Positions 1-8,795 are shown, counted from the stretch's first letter. The stretch is DNA of 64,000 nucleotides from Microvirga lupini (GCF_014191055.1 NZ_JACHWB010000003.1:558066-622065); one strand, 5' to 3'. Notes: generated by a model from the letters alone, not told the origin. A program made the numbers and translations.

Positions 1-95
1 TGGCTGTTCAAGGGCGCCGGCACGGACGCGTGGGACATCAGCTCCTCCGAGAGCTCGTCCGTCACGTCCAGACCCGTCCTCAGCGTCACCTATAC
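1..95 (+). repeat. 95-bp exact direct repeat, second copy at 916-1010
   Basis: The window's first 95 bases recur without a mismatch 915 bp downstream, in the same frame, at the C-terminal end of the DNRLRE-type domain. Identity stops abruptly after TATAC. This marks the period of a tandem 305-codon CalX-beta plus DNRLRE unit, most of which lies upstream of the window. Confidence 0.95.
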
Positions 96-1365
96 CACTG
101 GTTCTTCCGAACCGGTCAGGCCGGTGGTCTCGATCACCCCTGGCACCCCCAATCCGCAGATAGAGGGGCAGGGCGCTCAGATCAGCTTTACCATCACTCT
201 CGACAAGCCCTCGAGTCAGCCGGTGACGGTGACTTATTCAACCGAGAACGGCACGGCGCTGGCCGGCAGTGATTTTACCGGGGTGAGCGGCGGTTCGGTG
301 ACGTTTGCACCAAACGAGACGTCCAAGACCGTCACGATCAATCTCATCAACGACTCGACCCCCGAGCCCGCCGAGTCGTTCAGCGTCAAGATTGATACTG
401 CGACCAATGCGACGGTGAGTTCCACCAGCAACACCGCCACAGGGAATATCGCCGACAACGACACCGCCCCTACGACCGTGACGTTCCGGGACGGCCTTGG
501 CGGCTACGCGGGCACGATCGACACGATGATCCGGCAGAATGCGCCCGGCGCGGGGGCCGGCGCCGCCACCACCCTCAGGGTCGACGCCGACGCCAATGCC
601 GAGTACCAGACGCTGCTCGCCTTCACCAACCTGTTCGGCACCGGACCGGGGCAGATCCCGCCCGGCGCGATCATCACCTCGGCCAGCCTGACCCTGCGCA
701 CCACCAACGACTCGCTGCAGGGCGGCACGCTACACCGGATGAACACCAGCTGGGACGAGAACGCGACCTGGACCTCGCTCGGCAACGGCGTGCAGATCGG
801 CAGCGAGGCCGATCTGGCGGCGGATGTTTCCACCGGGCGGACCGTCAACGGCAGCCGGAGCTTTGATGTCACGGAGAGCCTGCGGGCGTGGGCTGCCGGC
901 GAGGACAATTACGGCTGGCTGTTCAAGGGCGCCGGCACGGACGCGTGGGACATCAGCTCCTCCGAGAGCTCGTCCGTCACGTCCAGACCCGTCCTCAGCG
1001 TCACCTATACGATGCCACAGAACACGAGCAGTCTGGCAGAGACCGCCCGTGTGGCCACGAGCAGCCAAGGGGACACGGCCTTGGTTCCCGATGGCGGCGA
1101 GACCTACACCGGTGGCCTAGGGGATGACGTCTTCATCTTCAGCCAGGGCAATGGCCACGACACCATCGTCAATTTCGTAGCAGGCGAGGCGTTGGAGGAC
1201 CGGATCGATCTGCGGGGCATCGGAGCGGAGTTCAGCTTCGAGCAGTTGCAGGACCTGTTCCGGCAGGATGGTGGCGACACGGTGATCGACTTCGGCAATG
1301 GTGATGTGCTGCGTCTATCCGGCGTGCAGGCCAGCAAGCTTGTGGCCAGCGATTTCCTGCTGTAG
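1..1365 (+). CDS. Secreted modular RTX-type protein (CalX-beta, DNRLRE, RTX C-terminus), 5' end cut by the window
   Basis: The reading frame is open from base 1, so the start lies outside the window; the first GTG inside it (124) is unlikely to be the true start. In order I see the end of a DNRLRE-type domain (codons 1-32), a CalX-beta domain (about codons 41-150, with the SFTITLDKPSSQPVTVTYST and TPEPAESFSV signatures), a full DNRLRE-type domain (about 160-335, with the phrase SFDVTESLRAWAAGEDNYGW), and a C-terminal segment of about 100 residues with one RTX-like GGLGDDVFIF motif. The tail ends in hydrophobic residues (SDFLL), as in type I secretion substrates. The first 95 bases are an exact copy of bases 916-1010, so the protein is built from tandem units of about 305 residues. 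CalX-beta and DNRLRE domains are typical of adhesive cell-surface or extracellular proteins. Secretion by a T1SS is inferred. A terminator follows the stop. Confidence 0.85.
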   Translation, partial: WLFKGAGTDAWDISSSESSSVTSRPVLSVTYTTGSSEPVRPVVSITPGTPNPQIEGQGAQISFTITLDKPSSQPVTVTYSTENGTALAGSDFTGVSGGSVTFAPNETSKTVTINLINDSTPEPAESFSVKIDTATNATVSSTSNTATGNIADNDTAPTTVTFRDGLGGYAGTIDTMIRQNAPGAGAGAATTLRVDADANAEYQTLLAFTNLFGTGPGQIPPGAIITSASLTLRTTNDSLQGGTLHRMNTSWDENATWTSLGNGVQIGSEADLAADVSTGRTVNGSRSFDVTESLRAWAAGEDNYGWLFKGAGTDAWDISSSESSSVTSRPVLSVTYTMPQNTSSLAETARVATSSQGDTALVPDGGETYTGGLGDDVFIFSQGNGHDTIVNFVAGEALEDRIDLRGIGAEFSFEQLQDLFRQDGGDTVIDFGNGDVLRLSGVQASKLVASDFLL

Positions 1366-1456
1366 CTCGCAAACCGCTGCTAGCCCTGATCCGGGACACC
1401 TCTTTTCTAGGACCGCGCAGTCGACCGGGCTCGCTACCCATTTGTTACCCAGAACG

Positions 1457-1486
1457 AAAAAACCGCCTCTCTAGGGAGGCGGTTTT
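1457..1486. terminator. Bidirectional intrinsic terminator between RTX gene and rpmG
   Basis: An 11-bp perfect stem (AAAACCGCCTC / GAGGCGGTTTT) with a 6-nt loop gives an A-run on one side and a T-run on the other. It sits between two converging genes and can serve both. Confidence 0.85.
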
Positions 1487-1519
1487 CGAAATGATTTCAG
1501 AAGTTTAGATGTAAGCGAA

Positions 1520-1687
1520 TCACTTAATCTTGGCTTCCTTGAACTCGACATGCTTCTTCGCGACCGGGTCGTACTTCTTGAACGACATCTTCTCGGTCAT
1601 CGTGCGCGAGTTCTTCTTCGTCACGTAGAAATAGCCCGTGTCGGCGGTGGAGACGAGCTTCACTTTGATCGTTGCGGCTTTGGCCAT
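1520..1687 (-). CDS. rpmG: 50S ribosomal protein L33
   Basis: The translation is a 55-residue basic protein starting [20 protein letters not shown] and ending in VEFKEAKIK, the usual length and sequence of bacterial L33. It belongs to the large ribosomal subunit near the E site. It lacks the paired Cys-x-x-Cys zinc ligands of the zinc-binding paralogue, so it is the zinc-independent form. It is monocistronic: a hairpin separates it from the NUDIX gene upstream and the bidirectional terminator lies just downstream. Confidence 0.97.
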   Translation of the reverse strand: MAKAATIKVKLVSTADTGYFYVTKKNSRTMTEKMSFKKYDPVAKKHVEFKEAKIK

Positions 1688-1750
1688 GGTTCAAGACCTC
1701 TTGTTCGGTTCGACGGTTCGGGTGGCCCCAGGGCATCGCCGAAACGCAAA

Positions 1751-1768
1751 GGCCGGGCGAACCCGGCC
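1751..1768 (-). terminator. GC-rich hairpin after the rnr-DUF983-NUDIX operon
   Basis: A perfect 7-bp stem GGCCGGG / CCCGGCC with a CGAA loop lies about 90 bp past the NUDIX stop codon and just ahead of rpmG. The T-tract on the minus strand is weak (TTTGCGTTT), so it is a probable rather than certain terminator. Confidence 0.55.
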
Positions 1769-1857
1769 GGAAAATCGTGCGGTTCCCATGCCCGATTATC
1801 GCGAGCCCGTCAAGGGTGAAGGGCTGTGAGGAGGTGCAATTCCTGCTCGGGAAGGCG

Positions 1858-2610
1858 CTACAGCAGCTCCTTCACGAAACGGCCACGCTGCTGGTGGAAG
1901 AAGGGGACCGGGAGCTGGTGGGCGAATCCGGCGGCGATGCGGGCTTCCAGCTCTCCGAGGATCACCGTGGTGATCGGCGGCAGGTCCAGGGCCTTGGCCT
2001 GATCGATGGTGACCCAGGCCAGCTCCACAAGCTCGGCTTCCGGCCCTATGACGTCCTCGACCTCGTCGGCGATGCCCGTTCGATCCACGGCGAAGAAGCG
2101 GGTGTCGAAGCGCCTCACGCGCTTCGGTGGCGTGATCGCCCGCCCGATGAAGTGCAGGGATTCGAGGTCCGGATGGACGCCCCGCTCCTGAAAGGCCGTC
2201 CAGGCGGTGCCGGCCGGTGCGCGTTCCGGGCTGCCGTATTCCTTGGTGCCGAGCAGAAGACCGGTCTCCTCGAAGGTTTCCCGAATCGAGGCGAGCGCCA
2301 GGGCCCGGCAGCGCTGGGTCGAGGGGCGGGTGACGCGGGCCATGAGGGCCTGTTCGGCGCGGGGGTGGAGAGCGCCCGTCACTGTCATGGAGCGGTCGCC
2401 GGCCTCGATGCGCCCACCCGGAAAGACGAACTTGCCCGGCATGAACTTGAGTCCCGCATGGCGCTTGCCCATGAGGACCTTCGGGGTCTTCGACTTGCGG
2501 TCGATGATGATGAGGGTTGCGGCGTCGACGGGGCGGAGAACGGGAGCCTTGGGGTTGGTCTCAGCGGAAACGAGGCGATCCATCTTCGCCAGGGTTTCGA
2601 TATCCGTCAC
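1858..2610 (-). CDS. NUDIX family hydrolase
   Basis: A 250-residue protein with a NUDIX box: a GG(R)IEAGD segment (FVFPGGRIEAGD), an insertion, then ALASIRETFEETGLLLG, carrying the RExxEExG catalytic helix. Members hydrolyse nucleoside diphosphates linked to another moiety; the substrate here cannot be told. The GTG start chosen lies 2 bp after the stop of the DUF983 gene, implying translational coupling. An internal ATG eight codons on is the alternative. It is the last gene of rnr-DUF983-NUDIX, an arrangement familiar in rhizobial genomes. The spacer between GG and the catalytic helix is longer than the classic GX5EX7 box, as in the CoA-pyrophosphatase-like and RppH-distant subgroups. Confidence 0.88.
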   Translation of the reverse strand: MTDIETLAKMDRLVSAETNPKAPVLRPVDAATLIIIDRKSKTPKVLMGKRHAGLKFMPGKFVFPGGRIEAGDRSMTVTGALHPRAEQALMARVTRPSTQRCRALALASIRETFEETGLLLGTKEYGSPERAPAGTAWTAFQERGVHPDLESLHFIGRAITPPKRVRRFDTRFFAVDRTGIADEVEDVIGPEAELVELAWVTIDQAKALDLPPITTVILGELEARIAAGFAHQLPVPFFHQQRGRFVKELL

Positions 2611-2612
2611 GT

Positions 2613-3041
2613 TCAATTGTCCTCGTCGTTCTTCCTGGCTCGGGCCACTCCAAAGCCATGCATCCCTAGCGCGTATTGCAGCCCCACGACAGCGCCTTTC
2701 ATCGGCTGGAGCAGCGCCAGGCACAGGATCAGGGTCAGGGCCGGCCAAATGGCCAGATGCACCCACATGGGCACCTCCAGCTTGGTTTCCGACATGAGAA
2801 TGCCGTAGCCGATGAGATGGCCGACGATGAAGATCACCAGATAGGGCGGCAGGTCGTCGGCCCGGTGATGGTGGAATTCCGTCCCGCAGGATTCGCAGTG
2901 ATCGACAACCTTGAGGAAGCGCCTGAAGAGACGGCCTTGGTTGCAGGCGGGGCAATGATTCAGGAATCCGCGCCGCATGGCGGGGATGACCTTCACGTCG
3001 TTCGTGTCGACCGGGGTCGCGGTCTTGATCGTCAAAGACAT
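2613..3041 (-). CDS. DUF983 family membrane protein with zinc ribbon
   Basis: A 142-residue protein of unknown function. The N-terminal third carries two Cys pairs, CPAC and CESC, spaced as a zinc ribbon (about residues 31-54) and followed by HHHRADD. Two hydrophobic spans then follow (about residues 66-84 and 91-110), so the zinc ribbon probably sits on the cytosolic face of a two-helix membrane anchor. The gene lies between rnr, whose stop is 14 bp upstream, and the NUDIX gene 2 bp downstream, so all three are almost certainly one transcript. Confidence 0.88.
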   Translation of the reverse strand: MSLTIKTATPVDTNDVKVIPAMRRGFLNHCPACNQGRLFRRFLKVVDHCESCGTEFHHHRADDLPPYLVIFIVGHLIGYGILMSETKLEVPMWVHLAIWPALTLILCLALLQPMKGAVVGLQYALGMHGFGVARARKNDEDN

Positions 3042-3055
3042 ATCCAGTCCTTCCG

Positions 3056-5365
3056 TCAGGCGCGCCCGCGCCGCTTGACCTTCACCCGCGTCGGGAAACG
3101 AGCGGCTTCCGCCGCCTTGGCCCGCCGGGCCGGCCGCTTGCCGCCTTTTCGACCGCCGCCGGTCTTGCCCGTGAACCGTCCCTTGGTGAGGAGCTCGAAG
3201 CGAAGCGCTCCCGCCACAGGCGCCGCTTCTACCAGCTTCACCTCGACCTTGTCGCCGAGGCGATAGGTCTCGCCGGTATCCTCGCCGCGCATCGAGTGAG
3301 TGGTCTCATCGTAGCGGTAATAGTCGTTGCCGATGGTGGCAGCCGGGACGAAGCCGTCCGCGCCGGTCTCGTTCAGCTTGATGAAGAGGCCGGCCTTCGA
3401 CACGCCCGAGATCTGCCCTTCGAAGGTGGCCCCGATCCTGTCGGCCAGGAAATGCGCGATCAGGCGGTCGATCGTCTCACGCTCCGCCGCCATGGCCCGC
3501 CGCTCAGCCGCCGAGATCTTGGCGCTGATCTCGATCAGCTCCGCCCGGGTGGTGCTCTCGGGCAGACCGTCCTTGCCGAACTTCAGGGCCGAGACGAGCG
3601 CCCGGTGGACGATGAGGTCCGCATAGCGCCGGATGGGCGAGGTGAAGTGGGCGTAGCGGCGGAGGTTCAGGCCGAAATGGCCGTAATTCTCCGCCGAATA
3701 TTCGGCCTGGGATTGCGAGCGCAGCACCACCTCGTTGATGAAGAGCTGGTGCTCTGAGCCGTCGACGCTCCGCAGGATACGGTTGAACAGCTCCGGCTTG
3801 ATCGGTCCCTGTCCTGGAATCTTCAGGCCGATGGAAGCCAGAACCTCGCTCAACGAGCGCATCTTTTCCAATGAGGGCTCGTCGTGGACACGGTAGATCA
3901 GGTCCGAGTCCGCCTGCTCCAAGGCTTCAGCCGCCGCCACGTTGGCGAGGATCATGAACTCCTCGATGAGCTTGTGTGCCTCCAGCCGCTCGGGCACGAA
4001 GACCCGGTCCACGGTGCCGTCGGGTTTGAGCACGATCTTGCGCTCAGGCAGGTCGAGGAAGAGCGGCTCGCGGATGTCGCTGGCCTTCTTCACGAGCTCG
4101 TAGGCGGCCCAGAGGGGCTTCAGGATCGTGTCGAGGATCGGCGTCGTGACTTCATCCGGCCGGCCGTCGATGGCGGCTTGCGCCTGTTGGTACGAGAGCT
4201 TTTCCGCCGAGCGCATCATCACCCGGTGGAAGCTGTGGCGAACTTTGCGCCCATCGGGACCGATCACCATGCGGACCGCCAGGGCAGGGCGATCCTCGCG
4301 AGGCCTCAGGGAACAGAGATCGTTGGAGATCCGCTCCGGCAGCATGGGCACGACCCGGTCGGGGAAATAGACCGAGTTGCCGCGCTCCTGTGCTTCCCGG
4401 TCCATGGCGGAGCCGGGGCGCACATAGGCCGACACGTCGGCAATCCCCACGGTGACGACGAAACCGCCTGAATTGTTCGGGTCGTCGTCCGGCGCCGCAT
4501 GGACGGCATCGTCATGGTCCTTGGCGTCCGGCGGATCGATGGTCACGAGGGGAAGGGCGCGCCAATCCTCGCGGCCGTCAAGGGTCGCGGGTTTCGCGGC
4601 CGCGGCCTCGTCCAGCACCGCCTTCGGGAACTCGTTGGGGATGTTGTGGGCGAAGATCGCGATGAGGCTCACGGCCTTCTCGGACTTCACGGAGCCGAGG
4701 CGCTCCTTCACCTTCGCGGTCGGCAGGCCGAAGCGGCCATGCTTGACGATGGACACGGCGATCAGGTCGCCGTCCTGCGCCTCGCCTTCGTCGCCAGGCC
4801 TGATCTGCAGCTCCTGATCGCGTGCCTTCTTGTCGACCGGGATCAGCCGTCCGCCGCCCTCGGGCCGGCTGCGGAAAATGCCCAGCACCTGGGCCTGCTT
4901 CTTGGCGATGATCTTGGTCACGCGGCCGGAATAGCGGTGGATCTCACCGGGCTTCAGCGGATCGACCCGGAGCAAGGCCCGGTCGCCGACGCCCGCCACC
5001 GGCATGCCGGGCCGGGGCTTGCGCGGGGTCACGATGATGATGGTCGGGATCGCGCCGTGCTCCTCATCCCATTCAGTCGGTACTGCGATCAGTTCGCCAT
5101 CCCGGTCGCGCTGGGTTATGTCGGCGAGCACGACCGGCGGCAGCTGGCCGGCCTTGTGCATGGTCTTGCCCCGGCGGTCGACGATGCCCTCGATCTCCAG
5201 GTCCTTGAGGATCTGCTTGAGCCAGATGCGGTCGTTGCCCTTGATGTTGAAGTGATGGGCGATCTCCCGCTTGCCCACCTTGCCCTGGGCATGGGTGATG
5301 AAGGACGTGACCTCCTCGCGGGAGGGCAGACTGGTCCGGGTATCGGCATTGGATCGTTTGGCCAA
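3056..5365 (-). CDS. rnr: Ribonuclease R (3'-5' exoribonuclease)
   Basis: About 769 residues from the TTG start chosen here (MAKRSNADTRTSLPSREEV), the usual position for alphaproteobacterial RNase R. It has an N-terminal winged-helix/cold-shock region, a catalytic RNB domain with the acidic cluster DPPDAKDHDDA near residues 277-287, an S1 RNA-binding domain near residues 660-740, and a basic Lys/Arg-rich tail. RNase R degrades structured RNA and takes part in tmRNA-linked quality control. The frame stays open upstream to an ATG at 5569 that would add 68 residues, but that stretch overlaps an intrinsic terminator and looks non-coding. It heads the rnr-DUF983-NUDIX operon. Confidence 0.95.
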   Translation of the reverse strand: MAKRSNADTRTSLPSREEVTSFITHAQGKVGKREIAHHFNIKGNDRIWLKQILKDLEIEGIVDRRGKTMHKAGQLPPVVLADITQRDRDGELIAVPTEWDEEHGAIPTIIIVTPRKPRPGMPVAGVGDRALLRVDPLKPGEIHRYSGRVTKIIAKKQAQVLGIFRSRPEGGGRLIPVDKKARDQELQIRPGDEGEAQDGDLIAVSIVKHGRFGLPTAKVKERLGSVKSEKAVSLIAIFAHNIPNEFPKAVLDEAAAAKPATLDGREDWRALPLVTIDPPDAKDHDDAVHAAPDDDPNNSGGFVVTVGIADVSAYVRPGSAMDREAQERGNSVYFPDRVVPMLPERISNDLCSLRPREDRPALAVRMVIGPDGRKVRHSFHRVMMRSAEKLSYQQAQAAIDGRPDEVTTPILDTILKPLWAAYELVKKASDIREPLFLDLPERKIVLKPDGTVDRVFVPERLEAHKLIEEFMILANVAAAEALEQADSDLIYRVHDEPSLEKMRSLSEVLASIGLKIPGQGPIKPELFNRILRSVDGSEHQLFINEVVLRSQSQAEYSAENYGHFGLNLRRYAHFTSPIRRYADLIVHRALVSALKFGKDGLPESTTRAELIEISAKISAAERRAMAAERETIDRLIAHFLADRIGATFEGQISGVSKAGLFIKLNETGADGFVPAATIGNDYYRYDETTHSMRGEDTGETYRLGDKVEVKLVEAAPVAGALRFELLTKGRFTGKTGGGRKGGKRPARRAKAAEAARFPTRVKVKRRGRA

Positions 5366-5834
5366 GGGCAGAACTCGTTCGGTTGACAGGATCTTGTCGC
5401 ATGCAAGCTTGGCCGCGACCAGCCCGGCGGCTGTCATTGTCATGACGCGCGGGGAGCCTAAGAGATCCATGAAGAGGCGAAGGGCCGTGCAGGCAAAAAA
5501 TAAGGCCCCGCGAACGGAGCCTTGAGGGACCGGCCCGTGGGGGCAGAATGAGCCGGTGAGCTTGTACAACGGGCCGGCGCGGGGATGGTTCCCAATTTTT
5601 TTGAAAAAATTTTCGCTGTTCCGAAGCTCTTATCCATGGAAGCAGCATTGCTGGCGCGTCGGCCTCATTAAGGTACAAGTTGTCCTGCTCCAGCGGAAGG
5701 GATGACTTCTGCTTGTATTTCAGCTGCTTAGGGGCTGAGAATGCATGGGATACTGTTTATCCGGAGAGTTCTCTATAGCCTTAAAATCTGCACGGATCGT
5801 GGCTCGTACGTGTGATGATCTCATAGGGCGTCCC
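5366..5834. other. Non-coding divergent region between rnr and the broken RTX gene
   Basis: This stretch holds the rnr leader and the upstream part of the RTX gene. It contains the minus-strand terminator at 5494-5523, a strongly AT-rich block around 5593-5612 (AATTTTTTTGAAAAAATTTT, itself nearly palindromic) that could be a promoter element, and an in-frame ATG at 5745 that would lengthen the RTX protein by 30 residues. I see no other gene. Confidence 0.5.
5494..5523 (-). terminator. Orphan intrinsic terminator in the rnr leader
   Basis: Read on the minus strand, AAGGCTCC, then a GTTCGC turn, then GGGGCCTT forms a stem with one mismatch, followed at once by ATTTTTTG. No complete gene lies upstream on this strand, and rnr starts about 130 bp downstream. 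It could attenuate rnr or end a short leader RNA. Confidence 0.6.
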
Positions 5835-8795
5835 ATGCTCAGTGCTCTCGAACAGGCCTATCTCGATTTCATGCGCCACCACGGCGGCCAGATTAGCATG
5901 GGTTATGTCGGCGCACAGGCCGGGACCGGCACCGGCGGCGTCGATGGCGCCGGCCCCATCGTGACCACCCAGAATGGTCGTATCGACACCGGTAACGGGA
6001 TCAAGGAAGTCGTTGTTCGGGAGGACGGTACCCAGGTAGCGAGAGTTCTCGTAGACGGATTGGAGGGGAGGCTAACCGTTCTCGTAGATGGAACCGCAAC
6101 GTACTCAGTGACTGCCGGAGATTTCCATTACACGGTTACGGAGTTTCCCGATGGTGCCAGAGCCGCCTCTATCGGCGATAGCGATGTTTGGGCCAATGGT
6201 TCACTTCAGCGGATGGCTCGTATTCCAGAACTACCTGGTATGGTGTCGATGTTGCAGGTGAACCATTTGTAATGATGGAAATTGCGGCATATGCGGAGCA
6301 AGCGACCGCTCTGATTAAAGAGCATCTGGGTAACGGGGCGTATCGAACGACTCAATGGACCGATGGAAGACGTGTCGCATATACTGACATTTACACCAGC
6401 GGCGACCCGGTCGCTAAAAAAGAGGTGCTCATCTTAGAAAACGGATTCGAGGCAGTCCGTTGGACCTACCATGACAACACCACCTGCGACGAGGTGCTGC
6501 CGCCGCCGAGCAGCGATTCAGACACGGATTCCGAAAAATACTCCCCAAGCCTCAAACTCGGTACCGCTCAGGCAGACCGGCTCCAAAACGATGGCTATCT
6601 CCTCGGGATGGAGGGCAATGACGTCCTGAATGGGAGTGCAAAAGCCGACTTCATCGACGGCGGCGACCGGCAGCGACACCCTGGACGGTGGAGCGGGAGC
6701 TGACCGGCTCATCGGCGGGTTCGGCTTCGATTTCGCAAGCTATGTCGGCGCTGCCGCCGGCGTGACGGTGAGCCTCACGATGCAGCACGCCAATGCGGGC
6801 GATGCTGCCGGCGACGAGCTGTTCTCAATCGAAGCGCTCATCGGTTCCAACTTCGGCGATAAGCTGTATGGCGACGATATGTCCAACCGCTTTCATGGCG
6901 GAGGCGGCAACGACGAGATGCATGCCTGGGCCGGAGACGATGCGCTTTACGGCGGCGACGGCGACGATCGCATCGTTGGCGGTGCCGGCGCCGATTACGT
7001 TTTCGGCGACACGGGCATCGACACAGCGGATTACTATACCGCCGCTACGGGCGTGGTGGTGGATCTGACGAACAGGGCACGCAACACGGGCGATGCCAAG
7101 GGCGACAGCTATCAGTCGATCGAGAACCTCGCCGGTTCCAAATTCGACGACAACCTGACCGCCGACAACAACGCCAATGCTATCCATGGCTACAGCGGTA
7201 ACGACATGCTCCATGGTCTGCTAGGCAACGATACGCTTGAGGGCGACGGGGGCGACGATATCCTCATCGGCGGCGCGGGCGCGGATCGCCTGATTGGCGG
7301 CGCCGGCCTTGGCGACATGGTGGCCTACAATGCCGTCAACGGTATGGGCGTCACGGTCCATTTGGCGAAGCCGCAGCACAACTCCGGCGAGGCGGCGGGC
7401 GACACTTACGATGGCATCGAGAACGTGGCCGGCACTCAATACACTGACACTCTGGTCGGCGATGCCAAGAACAACATGCTCTACGGCCTCGGCTCCGATG
7501 ACATCCTGCGCGGTGGGCTCGGCGCCGACGTGCTGGTCGGCGGCGAGGGCTTCGATTGGGCGTCCTATGCCGACGCGGTCTCAGGCGTACGGGTGGATCT
7601 CGTCAACCGCAGCGTCAATACGGGGGAAGCCGCGGGCGACAGCTACAGCGAGACCGAAGCGTTGCAGGGTTCGAGCTATGGCGATCAGCTCGCTGGCAAT
7701 GAGATCGGCAATGCGCTCTCGGGCCTTGCCGGCAATGACGTGCTGCAGGGCCGGGGCGGCAACGACCATCTCGATGGTGGCGCCGGCGACGACATCCTCA
7801 ACGGCGGTGCCGGCGGCGATGTGCTGATCGGTGGGCTGGGCTTCGACTGGGCCTCCTACATCGACGCTGCGGCGGGTGTGACGGCGGATCTGGCGAGCCA
7901 TTCCGGCAACACGGGTGAAGCGGCCGGCGACAGCTACAGCGGGATCGAGGCGCTGCAGGGCTCGAACCATGGCGACGCGCTCGGCGGCGATGCCATCGGC
8001 AATGCTCTGTTCGGCTTGGGCGGCAACGACAGCCTGCAGGGGCGGGGCGGTAACGACCATCTCGATGGCGGCACCGGCGATGACATCCTCCACGGCGGCA
8101 TCGGTGCCGACGTGCTCGATGGCGGCGCCGACTTCGACTGGGCCTCGTACGCGACAGCAACGGCCGGCGTGATCGCAAGCCTGTTGAACAGCGCGACCAA
8201 TACCGGCGAGGCGGCCGGCGACTCTTACGTCGGCATCGAGGCGCTGCAGGGCTCGAACTACAACGATGTGCTCACTGCCGCCGACTATCTCGCGGGCAAT
8301 GCACTTGTGGGCCTCGGTGGCAACGACGTGCTTTTCGGCCGTATCGGCAACGACTATCTCGAGGGCGGCGAAGGCAATGACGCGCTCTACGGTCAGACCG
8401 GCGCCGACGTGCTCACCGGCGGCAATGGCGACGATACGCTCGCGGGCGGCGCCAACGCCGATCAACTCACCGGTGGCGCGGGTGGGGACAGGTTCGTGTT
8501 CGACACGATCCTGGGCAACGGCAATATCGACCGGATTGCCGATTTCATGGTCGGGCAGGACGTGATGGCCTTGTCGCGCGACGTGTTCGGCAGCTTCATC
8601 TCTAGCGGCGCCCTATCTTCGGCAGCGTTGACGGCAGGCGCATCGGCGACGAGCGCGCACCATCGTCTGGTCTACAACAGCGCGACGGGCGCCTTGTCCT
8701 ACGATGCGGACGGTCTAGGTGGCGCGGCACAGGTGCAGTTCGCTACGCTGAACCCCAACCTAGCCCTCAATACCTCATCCTTCGTTCTTATCTGA
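5835..8795 (+). pseudogene. RTX repeat exoprotein gene with two frameshifts
   Basis: Three consecutive frames together make one RTX protein of about 985 residues. The first frame (ATG at 5835; an in-frame ATG at 5745 is possible) runs to a stop at 6272. The second covers about 6200-6665. The third runs to the stop at 8795. The shifts are opposite: the first equals a 1-bp loss near 6190-6210, the second a 1-bp gain of G near 6664, where ATCGACGGCGGC should continue ACCGGCAGCGAC (the protein would read DFIDGGTGSDTLDGG). The N-terminal 275 residues are not a family I recognise and use more A/T-rich codons. The rest is RTX repeats. No signal peptide is seen, as expected for a T1SS substrate. It may be a real pseudogene or two sequencing errors. 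Confidence 0.75.
6630..8795 (+). CDS. Intact RTX/calcium-binding repeat portion of the frameshifted gene
   Basis: This is the longest open piece of the broken gene, 721 codons if started at the ATG shown, though RTX homology in this frame begins only at about 6665. It holds about six modules of roughly 100 residues. Each starts with a FDWASY-like segment, continues with AGVTVDL, NTGEAAGDSY and IEALQGS motifs, and ends with GGxGxDxLxGG nonapeptides that bind calcium in a beta-roll. The last 100 residues (FVFDTILGNGNIDRIADF to SSFVLI) match the C-terminal module of the other RTX genes in this window and should carry the secretion signal. Because the N-terminus is out of frame, this piece may not be translated at all. 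Confidence 0.7.
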   Translation: MGVQKPTSSTAATGSDTLDGGAGADRLIGGFGFDFASYVGAAAGVTVSLTMQHANAGDAAGDELFSIEALIGSNFGDKLYGDDMSNRFHGGGGNDEMHAWAGDDALYGGDGDDRIVGGAGADYVFGDTGIDTADYYTAATGVVVDLTNRARNTGDAKGDSYQSIENLAGSKFDDNLTADNNANAIHGYSGNDMLHGLLGNDTLEGDGGDDILIGGAGADRLIGGAGLGDMVAYNAVNGMGVTVHLAKPQHNSGEAAGDTYDGIENVAGTQYTDTLVGDAKNNMLYGLGSDDILRGGLGADVLVGGEGFDWASYADAVSGVRVDLVNRSVNTGEAAGDSYSETEALQGSSYGDQLAGNEIGNALSGLAGNDVLQGRGGNDHLDGGAGDDILNGGAGGDVLIGGLGFDWASYIDAAAGVTADLASHSGNTGEAAGDSYSGIEALQGSNHGDALGGDAIGNALFGLGGNDSLQGRGGNDHLDGGTGDDILHGGIGADVLDGGADFDWASYATATAGVIASLLNSATNTGEAAGDSYVGIEALQGSNYNDVLTAADYLAGNALVGLGGNDVLFGRIGNDYLEGGEGNDALYGQTGADVLTGGNGDDTLAGGANADQLTGGAGGDRFVFDTILGNGNIDRIADFMVGQDVMALSRDVFGSFISSGALSSAALTAGASATSAHHRLVYNSATGALSYDADGLGGAAQVQFATLNPNLALNTSSFVLI

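Noticed and set aside
5366..5569. N-terminal extension of RNase R to the ATG at 5569
   Set aside because: The extra residues include the terminator hairpin and T-run and match no RNase R N-terminus; the TTG at 5365 gives the family's usual start.
6700..8460. Repeated short units that could suggest a CRISPR or tandem DNA repeat
   Set aside because: They are codon-level GGxGxDxLxG nonapeptides of an RTX protein with degenerate DNA, not direct repeats with unique spacers.
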